A stretch of 64,000 bases of DNA from Desulfarculus sp. (GCA_016218705.1 JACRDC010000119.1:1-64000), one strand, 5' to 3'. Positions 42,077-50,642 are shown, counted from the stretch's first letter. Numbers and translations are program-made. Notes: generated by a model from the letters alone, not told the origin.

Positions 42077-42111
42077 CCTGGGGCCTGAACTCAGGCCAGG
42101 ATGGCCCCGCC
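42077..42111 (-). promoter_or_regulatory. SECIS-like hairpin after Sec codon 314 of arsS
   Basis: Directly after the TGA, GGCCUG/CAGGCC closes an AGUU loop whose G-U falls 22-23 bases past the TGA; below it CCU pairs with AGG across a two-base bulge. Geometry matches bacterial SECIS elements. Part of the hairpin overlaps the last six codons, the rest lies before the next gene's start. Confidence 0.6.
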
Positions 42112-43053
42112 TCAGGTGAAGCCGGCCCCGGCGGTGCAGGTGAAGCAGTGCTCGCCCACGGCGATGGCCTGGCCGGCCGGCGGCGGCCCCTGCATCTGCG
42201 AGAGGTGGGTCCTCTGCCCGCCCAGGGGCAGGCCGGCGGCCTGGTTGAAGTCGCAGTCGTAGAGAAGGCCGTCCCAAGCCACCGAGACCAGGCCTCGGCA
42301 CATCACCCCCGGCAGGGCGCAGGGATTGAAGCCCTCGGCCAGGCGGCGCACATAGGCCTCGTAGCCGCCCGAGGCCATGAGCCAGTCCTTGAAGCGCCCC
42401 AGGGGCACGTTGGCGAAGACATAGAGGCGGTTGAAGGCGATGCCCCAGCGCTGGGCCAGCACCTGGTGAAAGCGCTTCTCGGTGGGGGCCTGTTCCGGGG
42501 GCTGGAAGGCCCCGGCCGGGTTGACCACCAAGTCCAGTTCCAGGCCCGTGCCGGGTTGGCCATAGCCGGCCTGGTTTAGCAGGCGCATGCATTCAAGAGA
42601 GCGCTCGAATATGCCCTGGCCCCGCTGGGCTTGGGTCTGCTGGGCGCTCAGCGAGGGAAACGACGCGGTTATGGCCACCTGCTCGGCCGCCAGCCGGGGG
42701 ATCAGCCCCCGGTATGGGGGGCTCAACAAGGCCGTGAGGTTGGCCCGCAGAATCACCCGGCAGGCCAACCCGCGCAAGCCATCCAGCAAAAGCTCCAGGT
42801 GGGGGTTGAACTCCGGCGCCCCGCCGGTGATGTCCACCGTGCTGAAGCCACCCCGCCGGGCATAGGCCAGCACTTCTTGCACGGTGGCCGCGTCCATGAC
42901 CTCGCCCCGGCCGGGTCCGGCCGAGAGGTGGCAATGGCGGCAGGCCTGGTTGCACTTTAGCCCCAGGTTGACCTGCAACACCGTGGTCTGCCCCCTGGTC
43001 AGCTCCAAATGGTGCCGGCGCAGGGTCTGGGCAAAGGTGGGCGCCATGGGCAT
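42091..43053 (-). CDS. arsS: arsenosugar biosynthesis radical SAM protein ArsS, C-terminal selenocysteine
   Basis: 320 residues including Sec314. Radical SAM cluster motif at Cys34, Cys38, Cys41 (LGLKCNQACRHCHLSAGPGR), SAM-binding VDITGGAPEFNPHLE, and a Cys-rich C-terminal region: NPCALPGVMCRG, LLYDCDFNQAAGLPL and HCFTCTAGAGFT. At that point the frame meets TGA (42114-42112), then GGAILA and a second TGA. In Cys-form family members the end reads CTAGAG-x-x-C-GGA, so TGA stands exactly at the conserved last Cys. The TIGRFAM for this family was itself named for selenocysteine forms, as I recall. Catalyses radical steps toward arsenosugars; no arsM methyltransferase is near. ATG or GTG at 43053 starts 13 bases after the upstream gene. 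Confidence 0.88.
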
Positions 43054-43066
43054 GGGGTCGGCGGCC

Positions 43067-43399
43067 CTAGAAGGAAACCTTGGCGGCCTGCTTGCGCATC
43101 TGCACCCCGTGCACCAGGGCCGCTCCGCCCCTGAGCGCGCAGGCCACGTGCACCGCCTCGGTCATCTCGGCCAGATTGGAGCCCTTCTCCAGGCAGGACT
43201 GGGTATAGGCGTCTATGCAATAGGGGCATTGCAGGGCATGGGCCACGGCCAGGGCGATCAAGGACTTCTCGCGGGCGCTCAACTCGCCCTCGGCAAAGAC
43301 CGCGCCGTAGTAGTCAAAGAATTTCTGGGCCAGGTTGGGAGCCTCCTGGCCTATTTCGGCGAAGCGGGGCAGGTCCTGGGGATCGTAGTAGGTGCTCAT
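43067..43399 (-). CDS. arsenosugar-cluster peroxidase-like protein (AhpD/CMD fold)
   Basis: 110 residues from ATG 43399 (GCGAGGAACCCC upstream). AhpD-type motif ALQCPYCIDAYTQSCLEKGS with the C-x2-C pair and downstream His of the fold, preceded by LSAREKSLIALAVAHALQ and followed by EMTEAVHVACALRGGAALVH. Full length for the small arsenosugar-biosynthesis-associated peroxidase-like family that regularly adjoins arsS. First gene of the operon. Role probably thiol-redox support; substrate unknown. Confidence 0.9.
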   Translation of the reverse strand: MSTYYDPQDLPRFAEIGQEAPNLAQKFFDYYGAVFAEGELSAREKSLIALAVAHALQCPYCIDAYTQSCLEKGSNLAEMTEAVHVACALRGGAALVHGVQMRKQAAKVSF

Positions 43400-43473
43400 G
43401 GGGTTCCTCGCTGGTTGGGGGGGCAAGGGGCCGCGCGCTGGTCTGGCCCGGGCGCCAGGGCCGGTTTACATCA

Positions 43474-43502
43474 ATCATAGGCATTGGATTCGGCCTTGTA
43501 AA
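43474..43502 (-). promoter_or_regulatory. sigma-70 promoter of the arsS operon
   Basis: On the minus strand TTTACA (43502-43497), 17-base spacer, TATGAT (43479-43474), giving a leader of about 65 bases to ATG 43399. The rest of the 397-base gap (43503-43796) shows no credible gene or other signal. Confidence 0.58.
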
Positions 43503-43796
43503 CCGACAGATTATCAATGAATATCGCGAATAAACCTCGAAATGGCCGATGGCTGATTGTCTGCTTGCCTGGCGGGCCGGCCCCACTTCATACTATTGGC
43601 AGGCCCTGGCCGGAAACCCCGCGTCCGGCAATGGTCCACAGACCTGGTCCTTGGGATGCCTGCCCCAGCCCGCATGTCATGGCCACCAGGTAACCAACAA
43701 TTTAATCGCGGCCGGGCAGGTTCTCCGCCAGCCGGGCCGGGGGCGCTGACTTTTCCCCGGGGCCGGGCAAGGCCCCCGGGCGGGGGGAATTAGATC

Positions 43797-44489
43797 ATGG
43801 CCATACATCCCTTGAACGCCCCACCTCGCCGCATCGCCGAGGGGGTGCACATGGTGGGCGGGCCGGACCTCTCCGATCCGCGGGATTGCCTCTGCTACCT
43901 GGTGCAGGGCCCAGAGGCCCGGGTGCTGATTGACTGCGGGGCCGGCCCCAGCGCGGCGCGCATCCTGGAACTGGTGGGCCAGGCCGGCGGCCAGCCGCCC
44001 ACCCACCTGCTCATCACCCACGCCCACATTGACCACGCCGGCGGGGCCGCCGGGGTGCGCCGGCTCAGCGGCTGCCAGATAATCATCCACCAGGACGACG
44101 CCCCCACCCTGGCCCAGGGCGACCCCCTGCGCAGCGCCGCCCAGTGGTACGGGCTCAAGCTGGAGCCGGCCCAGGCCGACCTGGTGCTGGGCCAGGAGCA
44201 CAGCCTGGACCTGGGCGGGGGGCAGGCCCTGAACATCCTGCACACCCCCGGCCACACCCCGGGCTCGCTCAGCGCCTGGTGTCAGGCCGAGGGGCAACGG
44301 GTGCTCTTTGGCCAGGACATCCATGGCCCCTTCTCGCCTTCCTTCGGCTCCGACCTGGGGCTGTGGCGTGAGAGCATGCAAGCCCTGCTGGCGCTCAACT
44401 GCGACATCCTGGCCGAGGGGCACTACGGCGTCTTCCGCCCGGCCCAGGAGGTGGCGGCCTTCATTAACAAACAACTGGGCATGCACTGA
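43797..44489 (+). CDS. metallo-beta-lactamase fold hydrolase
   Basis: 230 residues. Metal site THLLITHAHIDHAGGAAG (HxHxDH near residues 76-81), distal His in LNILHTPGHTPGSLSAWC, Asp in VLFGQDIHGP and His in LAEGHYGVF. Glyoxalase II-like layout, but the substrate is open. Cytoplasmic, single gene. ATG 43797. Its TGA is directly continued by TACCAA of repeat copy D. Confidence 0.92.
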   Translation: MAIHPLNAPPRRIAEGVHMVGGPDLSDPRDCLCYLVQGPEARVLIDCGAGPSAARILELVGQAGGQPPTHLLITHAHIDHAGGAAGVRRLSGCQIIIHQDDAPTLAQGDPLRSAAQWYGLKLEPAQADLVLGQEHSLDLGGGQALNILHTPGHTPGSLSAWCQAEGQRVLFGQDIHGPFSPSFGSDLGLWRESMQALLALNCDILAEGHYGVFRPAQEVAAFINKQLGMH

Positions 44490-44649
44490 TACCAATATGC
44501 AATCAAAGCCATCCATGGCTTTGATTGCTGATCGGCCGGGCAAAAGCGTGATTTTGCCCGGCCTCCCGGACGCTTACGCGCCCGGGGGGCCGTCCATGGC
44601 CCGCACACCAAATTGCGATCAAACTATTCGTTTGATCGCAATTTGGTAT
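44489..44649. repeat. copy D of the ATACCAA element family, full 161-bp form
   Basis: Same order, orientation and length as copy B: GCAATCAAAGCC/GGCTTTGATTGC, GGCCGGGCAAAA/TTTTGCCCGGCC, a CCGG..GCGCCCGG hairpin, GGGCCGTCCATGGCCC, and AAATTGCGATCAAAC/GTTTGATCGCAATTT ending TTGGTAT. Compensatory change is visible in the last stem: GTTGCG..CGCAAC of copy B is ATTGCG..CGCAAT here. First base lies on the stop codon of the upstream gene. Confidence 0.9.
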
Positions 44650-44727
44650 GAGACGGGGTGACCTTGAAGGTTCGCTAATCTGGGCGCCAGCGGCCCTGGG
44701 GCCTGGCTGCTCAAAGCCGGGGGGGGG

Positions 44728-44801
44728 TAAACCCCGCCCCTACGTTAAGACATCAATCTGCCAAGCTTTTCTTCATGTAGGGGCGGGGTTTATCCCCGCC
44801 C
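44728..44801. repeat. paired inverted GC-rich hairpin repeats
   Basis: TAAACCCCGCCCCTAC (44728-44743) and its exact complement GTAGGGGCGGGGTTTA (44777-44792) face each other across 33 bases; the right copy is also a hairpin by itself (44780-44801). It fills the space between repeat D and the dppF-like gene, which is convergent with the upstream gene. Confidence 0.75.
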
Positions 44802-44825
44802 TCTTCGGGTATCCGGGGCCTCGCC

Positions 44826-45803
44826 CTAGCGAAAATGGCAGGCGCACCAGTGGCCGGGCTCGAGCTGGCGCAGCTCGGGCATTTGGCGGGCGCAGATCTC
44901 CTGGGCCTCTGGGCAGCGGGTGTGGAAGCGGCAGCCCGGTGGCGGGGCGATGGGGCTGGCCACGTCGCCCTTGAGGGCCGGCGGACGCATCCGCCGCCGG
45001 GGGTCGGCCACCGGCGCGGCCAGCAAGAGGGCCTCGGTGTAGGGGTGCAGGGGCGGCGTCTGGAAGCGGCCGGCTGGTAGCACCTCCATGATCTTGCCCA
45101 GATACATCACGGCCACCCGGTCGGAAAGGTGGCTGACCACCGACAGGTCGTGGGCTACCAGAAGATAAGTCAGGCCGAAGCGCTCCTTGAGGTCTATGAG
45201 CAGGTTGATGACCTGGGCCTGGATGGAGACGTCCAGGGCGCTGACCGGCTCGTCGGCCACCACCAGGCGGGGGCGCAGGGCCAGGGCGCGGGCTATGCCG
45301 ATGCGCTGGCGCTGGCCGCCGCTGAACTGGTGGGGGTAGCGGTTGGCGTGCTCGGGCCGCAGTCCCACCTCGTGCAGAAGCTCCTCCACCCGGGCCTGTA
45401 TCTGGGCCTGGTTGCCCATGCGGTGGATGCGCAGGGGCTCGGCCAATATGCCGCCCACGGTCAGGCGGGGGTTGAGGCTGGTCACCGGGTCTTGGAAGAC
45501 GATCTGCATCTGGCGGCGCAGGCCGCGCATCCGCGAGCGCCCCAGCCCGCTGATCTCCTGGCCGTCGAAGAAGACCCGCCCGGCCGTGGGCTCGGCCAAG
45601 CGCAGGATCAGGCGGCCCAGGGTGGACTTGCCGCAGCCGCTCTCGCCCACCAGGCCCAGCGCCTCGCCGGCCAGCACGCTCAAATCCACCTGATCCACGG
45701 CCTTGAGCACCTGGCGGGTGGCGCCCAAGAAGCCGCCGCCCACCTGGTAGTGCTTGGTCAGCCCCTCCACCCTGACCAGTTCCTGGGCCTGGGGGGCGCT
45801 CAT
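44826..45803 (-). CDS. oligopeptide/dipeptide ABC transporter ATPase, DppF/OppF type
   Basis: 325 residues. Walker [22 protein letters not shown]-loop IVFQDPVTSLNPRLTVGGIL, signature HQFSGGQRQRIGIARALALR, Walker B LVVADEPVSALDVSIQAQVI. The C-terminal extension has PPPGCRFHTRCPEAQEIC and a final Cys, the oligopeptide-transporter Cys cluster that can bind an Fe-S centre. Its ATG overlaps the dppD-like stop by four bases. Pairs with the next gene as the two ATPases of a peptide or nickel importer. Confidence 0.94.
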   Translation of the reverse strand: MSAPQAQELVRVEGLTKHYQVGGGFLGATRQVLKAVDQVDLSVLAGEALGLVGESGCGKSTLGRLILRLAEPTAGRVFFDGQEISGLGRSRMRGLRRQMQIVFQDPVTSLNPRLTVGGILAEPLRIHRMGNQAQIQARVEELLHEVGLRPEHANRYPHQFSGGQRQRIGIARALALRPRLVVADEPVSALDVSIQAQVINLLIDLKERFGLTYLLVAHDLSVVSHLSDRVAVMYLGKIMEVLPAGRFQTPPLHPYTEALLLAAPVADPRRRMRPPALKGDVASPIAPPPGCRFHTRCPEAQEICARQMPELRQLEPGHWCACHFR

Positions 45804-46804
45804 GCCGCCGCCCGCTTCTGGCGCCGGGACAGGCGGTGGTGCAGATAGCAGCGCACGCCATGCCCCGGGGCCACCTCCACCAGGGCCGGCTCCTCCTCCT
45901 GGCAGGGGGCGAAGCGTTCCGGGCAGCGGTCGCTAAAGGCGCAGCCCGGGGGCAGGGCGTCCAGGGGCGGCACGATGCCGGCGATGGTGGGCAGGCGCTG
46001 GCCCCGGCCCGGGGAGCGCGAGGGCAGGCAGGCCAGCAGCCCCCGGGTGTAGGGGTGCAGGGGCTCCTGGAACAGCTCGCCCACCGGGGCCTGCTCCACC
46101 AGGCGGCCGGCGTACATCACCGCCACCCGGCCGGCCATCTGGGCCACCACGGCCAGGTTGTGGGTGATGAGCAGCACGCTGGCCCCGCTTTGCTCCTGCA
46201 GTGAGCGCAGCAGGTGCAGTATCTGGGCCTGGATGGTCACGTCCAGGGCCGTGGTGGGCTCGTCGGCCATGACCAGGCGCGGACTTAAGCCCAGGGCCAT
46301 GGCGATCATCACCCGCTGGCGCAGGCCGCCGCTGAGCTGGTGGGGATAGGCCCTGGCCCTTTTCTCCGGCTCGGGGATGCCCACCTGCCCGAGCATCTCC
46401 ACGGCCTGGTCCCAGGCCTCCTGGGAGGAGACGTCGCGGTGGGCCGAGACCAGCTCGGCCACCTGGCGGCCCACGGTGAAGACCGGGTTGAGGCTGGTCA
46501 TGGGCTCCTGGAAGACCATGGAGATGCTGGCCCCCCGCAAGGCGCGCAGGCTGGCCGGGGCCAGGGTCAACAGGTCCTGGCCCGCGAAGAGCGCCCGCCC
46601 GCCGGCCACCCTGCCCGGAGAGGGCAACAGGCCCAGCACCGACAGGGCGGTCACCGACTTGCCGCAGCCGCTCTCGCCCACCAGGCCCAGCACCTCGCCG
46701 GCCCGGACCTGGAGTTCCAGGCCGTCCACGGCCTTGAGCTCCCCCGCCGGGCCGGGGAAGACCGTGGTCAAGTCCTGGATGTCGAGCAGAATCTCGCCAG
46801 ACAC
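45800..46804 (-). CDS. oligopeptide/dipeptide ABC transporter ATPase, DppD/OppD type
   Basis: 334 residues from GTG 46804. Walker [22 protein letters not shown]-loop [20 protein letters not shown], signature [20 protein letters not shown], Walker [21 protein letters not shown], and the terminal [17 protein letters not shown] cluster. No permease (DppB/C) or substrate-binding gene flanks the pair within the window: the next upstream gene on this strand is a glycosyltransferase. So this is either a split transporter or a pair shared by permeases elsewhere. Confidence 0.94.
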   Translation of the reverse strand: MSGEILLDIQDLTTVFPGPAGELKAVDGLELQVRAGEVLGLVGESGCGKSVTALSVLGLLPSPGRVAGGRALFAGQDLLTLAPASLRALRGASISMVFQEPMTSLNPVFTVGRQVAELVSAHRDVSSQEAWDQAVEMLGQVGIPEPEKRARAYPHQLSGGLRQRVMIAMALGLSPRLVMADEPTTALDVTIQAQILHLLRSLQEQSGASVLLITHNLAVVAQMAGRVAVMYAGRLVEQAPVGELFQEPLHPYTRGLLACLPSRSPGRGQRLPTIAGIVPPLDALPPGCAFSDRCPERFAPCQEEEPALVEVAPGHGVRCYLHHRLSRRQKRAAA

Positions 46805-46902
46805 GGCCTGACCTCGCGCGGGTGAAGAGGGATGAGCCGGTTTGATTCTAGCACGGCCTGGGGCGTGGGCAAAGCCAGGGTGGCGTGGGCTGGGCTGGCC
46901 TC

Positions 46903-48081
46903 TTACAGATGGTTGAATCGCCCGGGGCCTTCCAGCAGGGGGTCGCTGGCCTCCTGGCCCAGCAGGGCCTCGGCGGCCAGGAGCAGGAGCGCCGGGGTGA
47001 CGCGGGTCAGGAAGCGGCCGTCCCAGTCGGCCCAGGTGAGCATGCAAAGGCCTAGTTGCATGAGCACCACCATCCAGGCCAAGGCCCGCTGGCGGCCCCC
47101 CTCCCCGCCGGCCAAGGCGCCCCACAGGGCCAGGCCCAAGAGGAGCAGGCTGGACAGCCCGGCCCAGAGGTTGTGCGCCAACGAGTAAAAGGGCCGGGCG
47201 TGGACCAAAAACCAGAAGGCCCGCTGGCCCATGGCCACCAGGAGGTTGTAGGTGTCCCGCCACAGGGCCGCCCACAGCCAGCCCATCAGGGAGTGGCCAG
47301 CCGTGGGCAGGGCCGGGGGGTGGTCCAGGGCGGCATGGCCCCAGATCACGGTGCCCCGTCCCCAGTGCTCCAGGATCTCGGCGCTGGTGGCCGGGGAGGG
47401 TCCCTTGAGCAGCAGGGCCAGGCCCAGGCTGGCCAAGAGCAGCACCGTGGCCGCCGGCCCGCGGTTCAGCCCGAAATAGGCCGCCAGGGGCAGCAGGAAG
47501 AACAGGCCCTCGGGCCGGGTGAGCACCAAAAGGCCCAGGACTGGAGCCAGGGCCAGCCAGTACCAGGGCTGGCGGTTGCTCAGGAGGGCCAGGCCCAGCG
47601 AGGTGGCCAAGAGGCTGTTGAAGGGGCCGTCGCTCAGGATGTAGCAGTTCCAGCGTTGCAGGTCGGGCCAGAGCACATAGGCCAGGGCCGCGGCCAGGCC
47701 GGCGGTGGGGCCGAAAGCCCGGCTGGCCCCCAGGAAAAGCGCCAGGCCGGCGGCCAGGGACATGAGCCCCTGCACCACCACCACCCCGGCCTGCCCGCCG
47801 TCCAGGGACAGCACCGCCGCCACCAGCCAGCCGTAGGCCAGGAAGTCGGCCTGCTTGTCCACCAGGGGCAGCCCGGCCAAGAGGCGGGCGGCGGCCTCCA
47901 GGTAGCGGGGGCTATCGCCGCCCAGGCGCGTGCCCAGCACCAACCAGTGGGCCGCCAGGCTCAACAGGCCCACCAAGAGCAGGAGGTAAATCCCCCGCCG
48001 GTCCCCCCAGGGGGAGCGGGGGCGCCCGCCCAGGGGGGTGAACTCGCTGGCCTGGTTCAGGTGCAGGATGTCTATCTTCAG
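46903..48081 (-). CDS. GT39/ArnT-like membrane glycosyltransferase
   Basis: Polytopic membrane protein with about nine helices. GDSPRYLEAAARLLAG near the first loop (acidic residue typical of GT-C enzymes), FLGASRAFGPTAGLAAALAY, LVLTRPEGLFFLLPLAAYFG and a late DWDGRFLTRVTPALLLLAAE. Likely transfers a sugar from a polyprenyl carrier on the outer face; acceptor unknown. The start is unclear. With GGGGAGG five bases upstream, a CTG at 48081 would give MKIDILHLNQASEF before the first helix (392 residues); the first standard start in frame is TTG 47976, which cuts into that helix. Confidence 0.78.
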   Translation of the reverse strand: MKIDILHLNQASEFTPLGGRPRSPWGDRRGIYLLLLVGLLSLAAHWLVLGTRLGGDSPRYLEAAARLLAGLPLVDKQADFLAYGWLVAAVLSLDGGQAGVVVVQGLMSLAAGLALFLGASRAFGPTAGLAAALAYVLWPDLQRWNCYILSDGPFNSLLATSLGLALLSNRQPWYWLALAPVLGLLVLTRPEGLFFLLPLAAYFGLNRGPAATVLLLASLGLALLLKGPSPATSAEILEHWGRGTVIWGHAALDHPPALPTAGHSLMGWLWAALWRDTYNLLVAMGQRAFWFLVHARPFYSLAHNLWAGLSSLLLLGLALWGALAGGEGGRQRALAWMVVLMQLGLCMLTWADWDGRFLTRVTPALLLLAAEALLGQEASDPLLEGPGRFNHL

Positions 48082-48268
48082 GGAAACCTCCCCCCAGGGA
48101 CCGCACGCTGGTCGCCCGCCCCGGACAGGCGGGCGTCCGGGCGGCGGGCGGCCAGGTAGCGGCGCGGCCCCGGCGCCCCTAAAATATCAGAAACCTTGGC
48201 CTGTCTTCAAGATGCCCCTAGCGGCGCGGTAGGCAAGGCGCGCGTTGCAGCAGAGGGCGTTTTGCGCT

Positions 48269-48844
48269 ATGACTGACCGCATGCGCGCAAGCACCCTGAT
48301 ATTGGGCGGGGCCAAGAGCGGCAAGACCGCCCTGGCCCTGCGCCTGGCCCAGACCCTGGCCCCCAGCCAAGGCCGCCTGGTCTACATCGCCACGGCCCAG
48401 GCCCTGGACGGCGAGATGACCGGGCGCATCCGCCGCCACCAGGAGGAGCGCGGCCCCCGCTGGACCACCCTGGAGGAGCCCCTGGACCTGCCCGGCGCGC
48501 TGGCCCAGGCCGGCGGCCCGGGGGACGTGCTCCTGGTGGACTGCCTGACCCTGTGGCTCAGCAACCTCTTGACGTGCGCCGGCCTGGAGGCCGGCGCCGT
48601 AGAGGCCCGGGCCGGCGAGCTGTGCCGGGCGGTGGCCGCCTGCCAGGCCTCGGTGATCCTGGTGGCCAACGAGGTGGGCCTGGGCATCGTGCCCGACAAT
48701 GCCCTGGCCCGGGCCTTCCGCGACCAGGCTGGATGGCTCAATCAAAACCTGGCCCAGGTCTGCCAAAACGTTATCCTGGTGGCGGCCGGGCTGCCCCTGG
48801 CCCTCAAGGGCGCGCCACCCATCCAACCCCACGGAGACTCTTAG
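48269..48844 (+). CDS. cobU: adenosylcobinamide kinase/guanylyltransferase CobU
   Basis: 191 residues from ATG 48269. P-loop LILGGAKSGKTALALRLAQT, VYIATAQALDGEMTGRIRRH with the guanylylated-His region RRHQEERGPRWTTLEEP, LLVDCLTLWLSNLL and VANEVGLGIVPDNALARAFR. Phosphorylates adenosylcobinamide and attaches GMP in assembly of the B12 nucleotide loop. First of cobU-cobT-cobS, all contiguous. No cobalamin riboswitch was recognised in 48082-48268. Confidence 0.95.
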   Translation: MTDRMRASTLILGGAKSGKTALALRLAQTLAPSQGRLVYIATAQALDGEMTGRIRRHQEERGPRWTTLEEPLDLPGALAQAGGPGDVLLVDCLTLWLSNLLTCAGLEAGAVEARAGELCRAVAACQASVILVANEVGLGIVPDNALARAFRDQAGWLNQNLAQVCQNVILVAAGLPLALKGAPPIQPHGDS

Positions 48845-48846
48845 GC

Positions 48847-49911
48847 ATGCAGCGACTGCACCAACTGCTGGCGGCCATCCCGGCCCCTGACCTCTCCCTG
48901 GCCCAGGCCGCCCAGGAGCGCCTGGACAACCTGACCAAGCCCCGGGGCGCCCTGGGCCGCCTGGAGGAGCTGGCCCGCGAGCTGTGCGTGATGAAGGGCG
49001 GCCTGGAGTTGACCCAGCCTAAGGCCGCGGTGACGGTGTTTGCCGCCGACCACGGCGTTACCAGCGCCGGGGTGAGCCTGTACCCCCGGGAGGTCACCGC
49101 CCAGATGGTCTTCAACTTTCTGAACGGCGGCGCGGGCATCAACGTGCTGGCCCGCCAGGCCGGGGCCGCGGTCAAGGTGGTGGACGTGGGCGTGGACTTT
49201 GACTTTGCCGACCTGCCCGGGCTGGTGCAGGCCAAGGTCATGCCCGGCACGGCCAACATGCTGGAGGGTCCGGCCATGACCCGCGAGCAGGCCCTGGAGG
49301 CCATCCTGGCCGGCGCCACGGTGGCCATGGGGCTCATGGACCAGGGTATGGACCTCCTGATTCCCGGCGACATGGGCATCGGCAACACCACGGCCAGCGC
49401 GGCGCTCACGGCGGTGTTCTGCGGCCTGGCCCCGGCCTTGGTTACCGGCCGGGGCACTGGCCTGGATGATGCCGGCCTGGCGGCGAAGGTCGCCGTGTTG
49501 GAGAAAATCCTGACCCGGCGCCACCCCGACCCGGCCGACCCCCTGGGGGTGCTGGCGGCCGTGGGCGGCCTGGAGATCGCGGCCATCTGCGGCTATTGCC
49601 TGGCCGCCGCCGGCCGCCGGGTGCCGGTGATACTGGACGGCTTCATCTCCACCAGCGGGGCACTGGTGGCCGCCCGCCTGGCGCCAACGGCGGCCCATTA
49701 CTTCATCGTGGGTCATTCATCCCAGGAGCAGGGACACCGCGCCCAATGCCAGGCCCTGGGCAAGCGGCCGCTGTTGGACCTGGACCTGCGCCTGGGCGAG
49801 GGCACCGGCGCGGCCCTGGCCCTGCACCTGGTGCGCTCGGCGGTGGCCATCTACAACGAGATGGCCACCTTTGCCTCGGCTGGCGTCACCGGCGAGCCGG
49901 AGCAGCGCTAG
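48847..49911 (+). CDS. cobT: nicotinate-nucleotide:dimethylbenzimidazole phosphoribosyltransferase CobT
   Basis: 354 residues. LDNLTKPRGALGRLEELARE, VFAADHGVTSAGVSLYPREV, FLNGGAGINVLARQAGA, GDMGIGNTTASAALTAVFCG, and the C-terminal VILDGFISTSGALVAARLAP with GHSSQEQGHR. The Glu of EMATFASAGV near the C-terminus is the catalytic base. Activates the lower ligand base of cobamides. Two bases after cobU; its stop overlaps the cobS start by one base. Confidence 0.97.
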   Translation: MQRLHQLLAAIPAPDLSLAQAAQERLDNLTKPRGALGRLEELARELCVMKGGLELTQPKAAVTVFAADHGVTSAGVSLYPREVTAQMVFNFLNGGAGINVLARQAGAAVKVVDVGVDFDFADLPGLVQAKVMPGTANMLEGPAMTREQALEAILAGATVAMGLMDQGMDLLIPGDMGIGNTTASAALTAVFCGLAPALVTGRGTGLDDAGLAAKVAVLEKILTRRHPDPADPLGVLAAVGGLEIAAICGYCLAAAGRRVPVILDGFISTSGALVAARLAPTAAHYFIVGHSSQEQGHRAQCQALGKRPLLDLDLRLGEGTGAALALHLVRSAVAIYNEMATFASAGVTGEPEQR

Positions 49912-50642
49912 TGACGGCCTTCCTGCTGGCCTTGCAGTTCCTCACCGTGGCCACGCTACGCTCGGACCTGCGGGCCGGCCCCGAGGACTTGCGGCGCTCG
50001 CGGGCCTGGTACGCGCCGGTGGGGCTCCTTTTGGGGCTGGTGCTGGCCGGCCTGGCCTGGCTGTTGGCCTGGCGGCTGCCGCCCCTGCTGGTGGCGGGGC
50101 TGATGGTTGTGCTGTGGGGGGCGCTGACCCGCTTTCTGCACCTGGACGGGGTTTCGGACACCGCCGACGCCCTGGTGCACATCACCAGCCGTGAGCGCGC
50201 CCTTCAGATCATGAAGGACTCGTGGGTGGGGGCCTTCGGCCTGTGCGCGGTGGTGGGGGTGCTCCTGGTCAAGTTCGCGGCCCTGGCCAGCCTTCCCACC
50301 CCGCGCCTGTGGGCCGGGCTGGTCCTGGCGCCGGCCCTGGGGCGCGGCCTGGCCGCGCTCATGGCCGCGCTGTTGCCGCCGGCCCGGCCCCAGGGCCTGG
50401 GCGCCTCCGTGGCCGGCGGCGCCGGTCTGTGGCCCGAGTTGGCCGGCGCCGGCCTGGCCCTGCTGGCCGCCGGGGTGGCCGCCGGCCGGGCCGGGGTGGC
50501 GGCGGCCCTCTTGGTGGGGCTGTGGGGCCTGCTCTTGGGGCTGTGGTTTCGCCGCCGCCTGGGCGGGGTCACCGGCGACACCCTGGGCGCGGCCATCGAG
50601 AGCGCCGAGGCCCTGGCCCTGGTGGCGCTGACGGCTTTTTAA
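49911..50642 (+). CDS. cobS: adenosylcobinamide-GDP ribazoletransferase CobS
   Basis: 243-residue membrane enzyme, GTG start inside TAGTG of the cobT stop. FLLALQFLTVATLRSDLRAG, RAWYAPVGLLLGL, and the signature LHLDGVSDTADAL followed by RERALQIMKDSWVGAFGLC; GVTGDTLGAAIESAEALALV at the end. Joins adenosylcobinamide-GDP and alpha-ribazole(-phosphate) to give adenosylcobalamin(-phosphate). Stop TAA is directly followed by repeat copy E. Confidence 0.95.
   Translation: MTAFLLALQFLTVATLRSDLRAGPEDLRRSRAWYAPVGLLLGLVLAGLAWLLAWRLPPLLVAGLMVVLWGALTRFLHLDGVSDTADALVHITSRERALQIMKDSWVGAFGLCAVVGVLLVKFAALASLPTPRLWAGLVLAPALGRGLAALMAALLPPARPQGLGASVAGGAGLWPELAGAGLALLAAGVAAGRAGVAAALLVGLWGLLLGLWFRRRLGGVTGDTLGAAIESAEALALVALTAF

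Noticed and set aside
42091-42120. Frameshift or pseudogene explanation for the arsS C-terminus
   Set aside because: The frame after TGA gives exactly the expected GGA tail and then a stop, and a SECIS-like hairpin follows; no shift is needed.
43557-43793. Plus-strand 78-codon frame before the metallo-beta-lactamase gene
   Set aside because: No ribosome site, Pro/Arg/Gly-rich composition typical of non-coding GC-rich DNA.
48082-48268. Cobalamin riboswitch ahead of cobU
   Set aside because: Conserved B12-box elements such as GCCACTG were not found in the 187-base gap.
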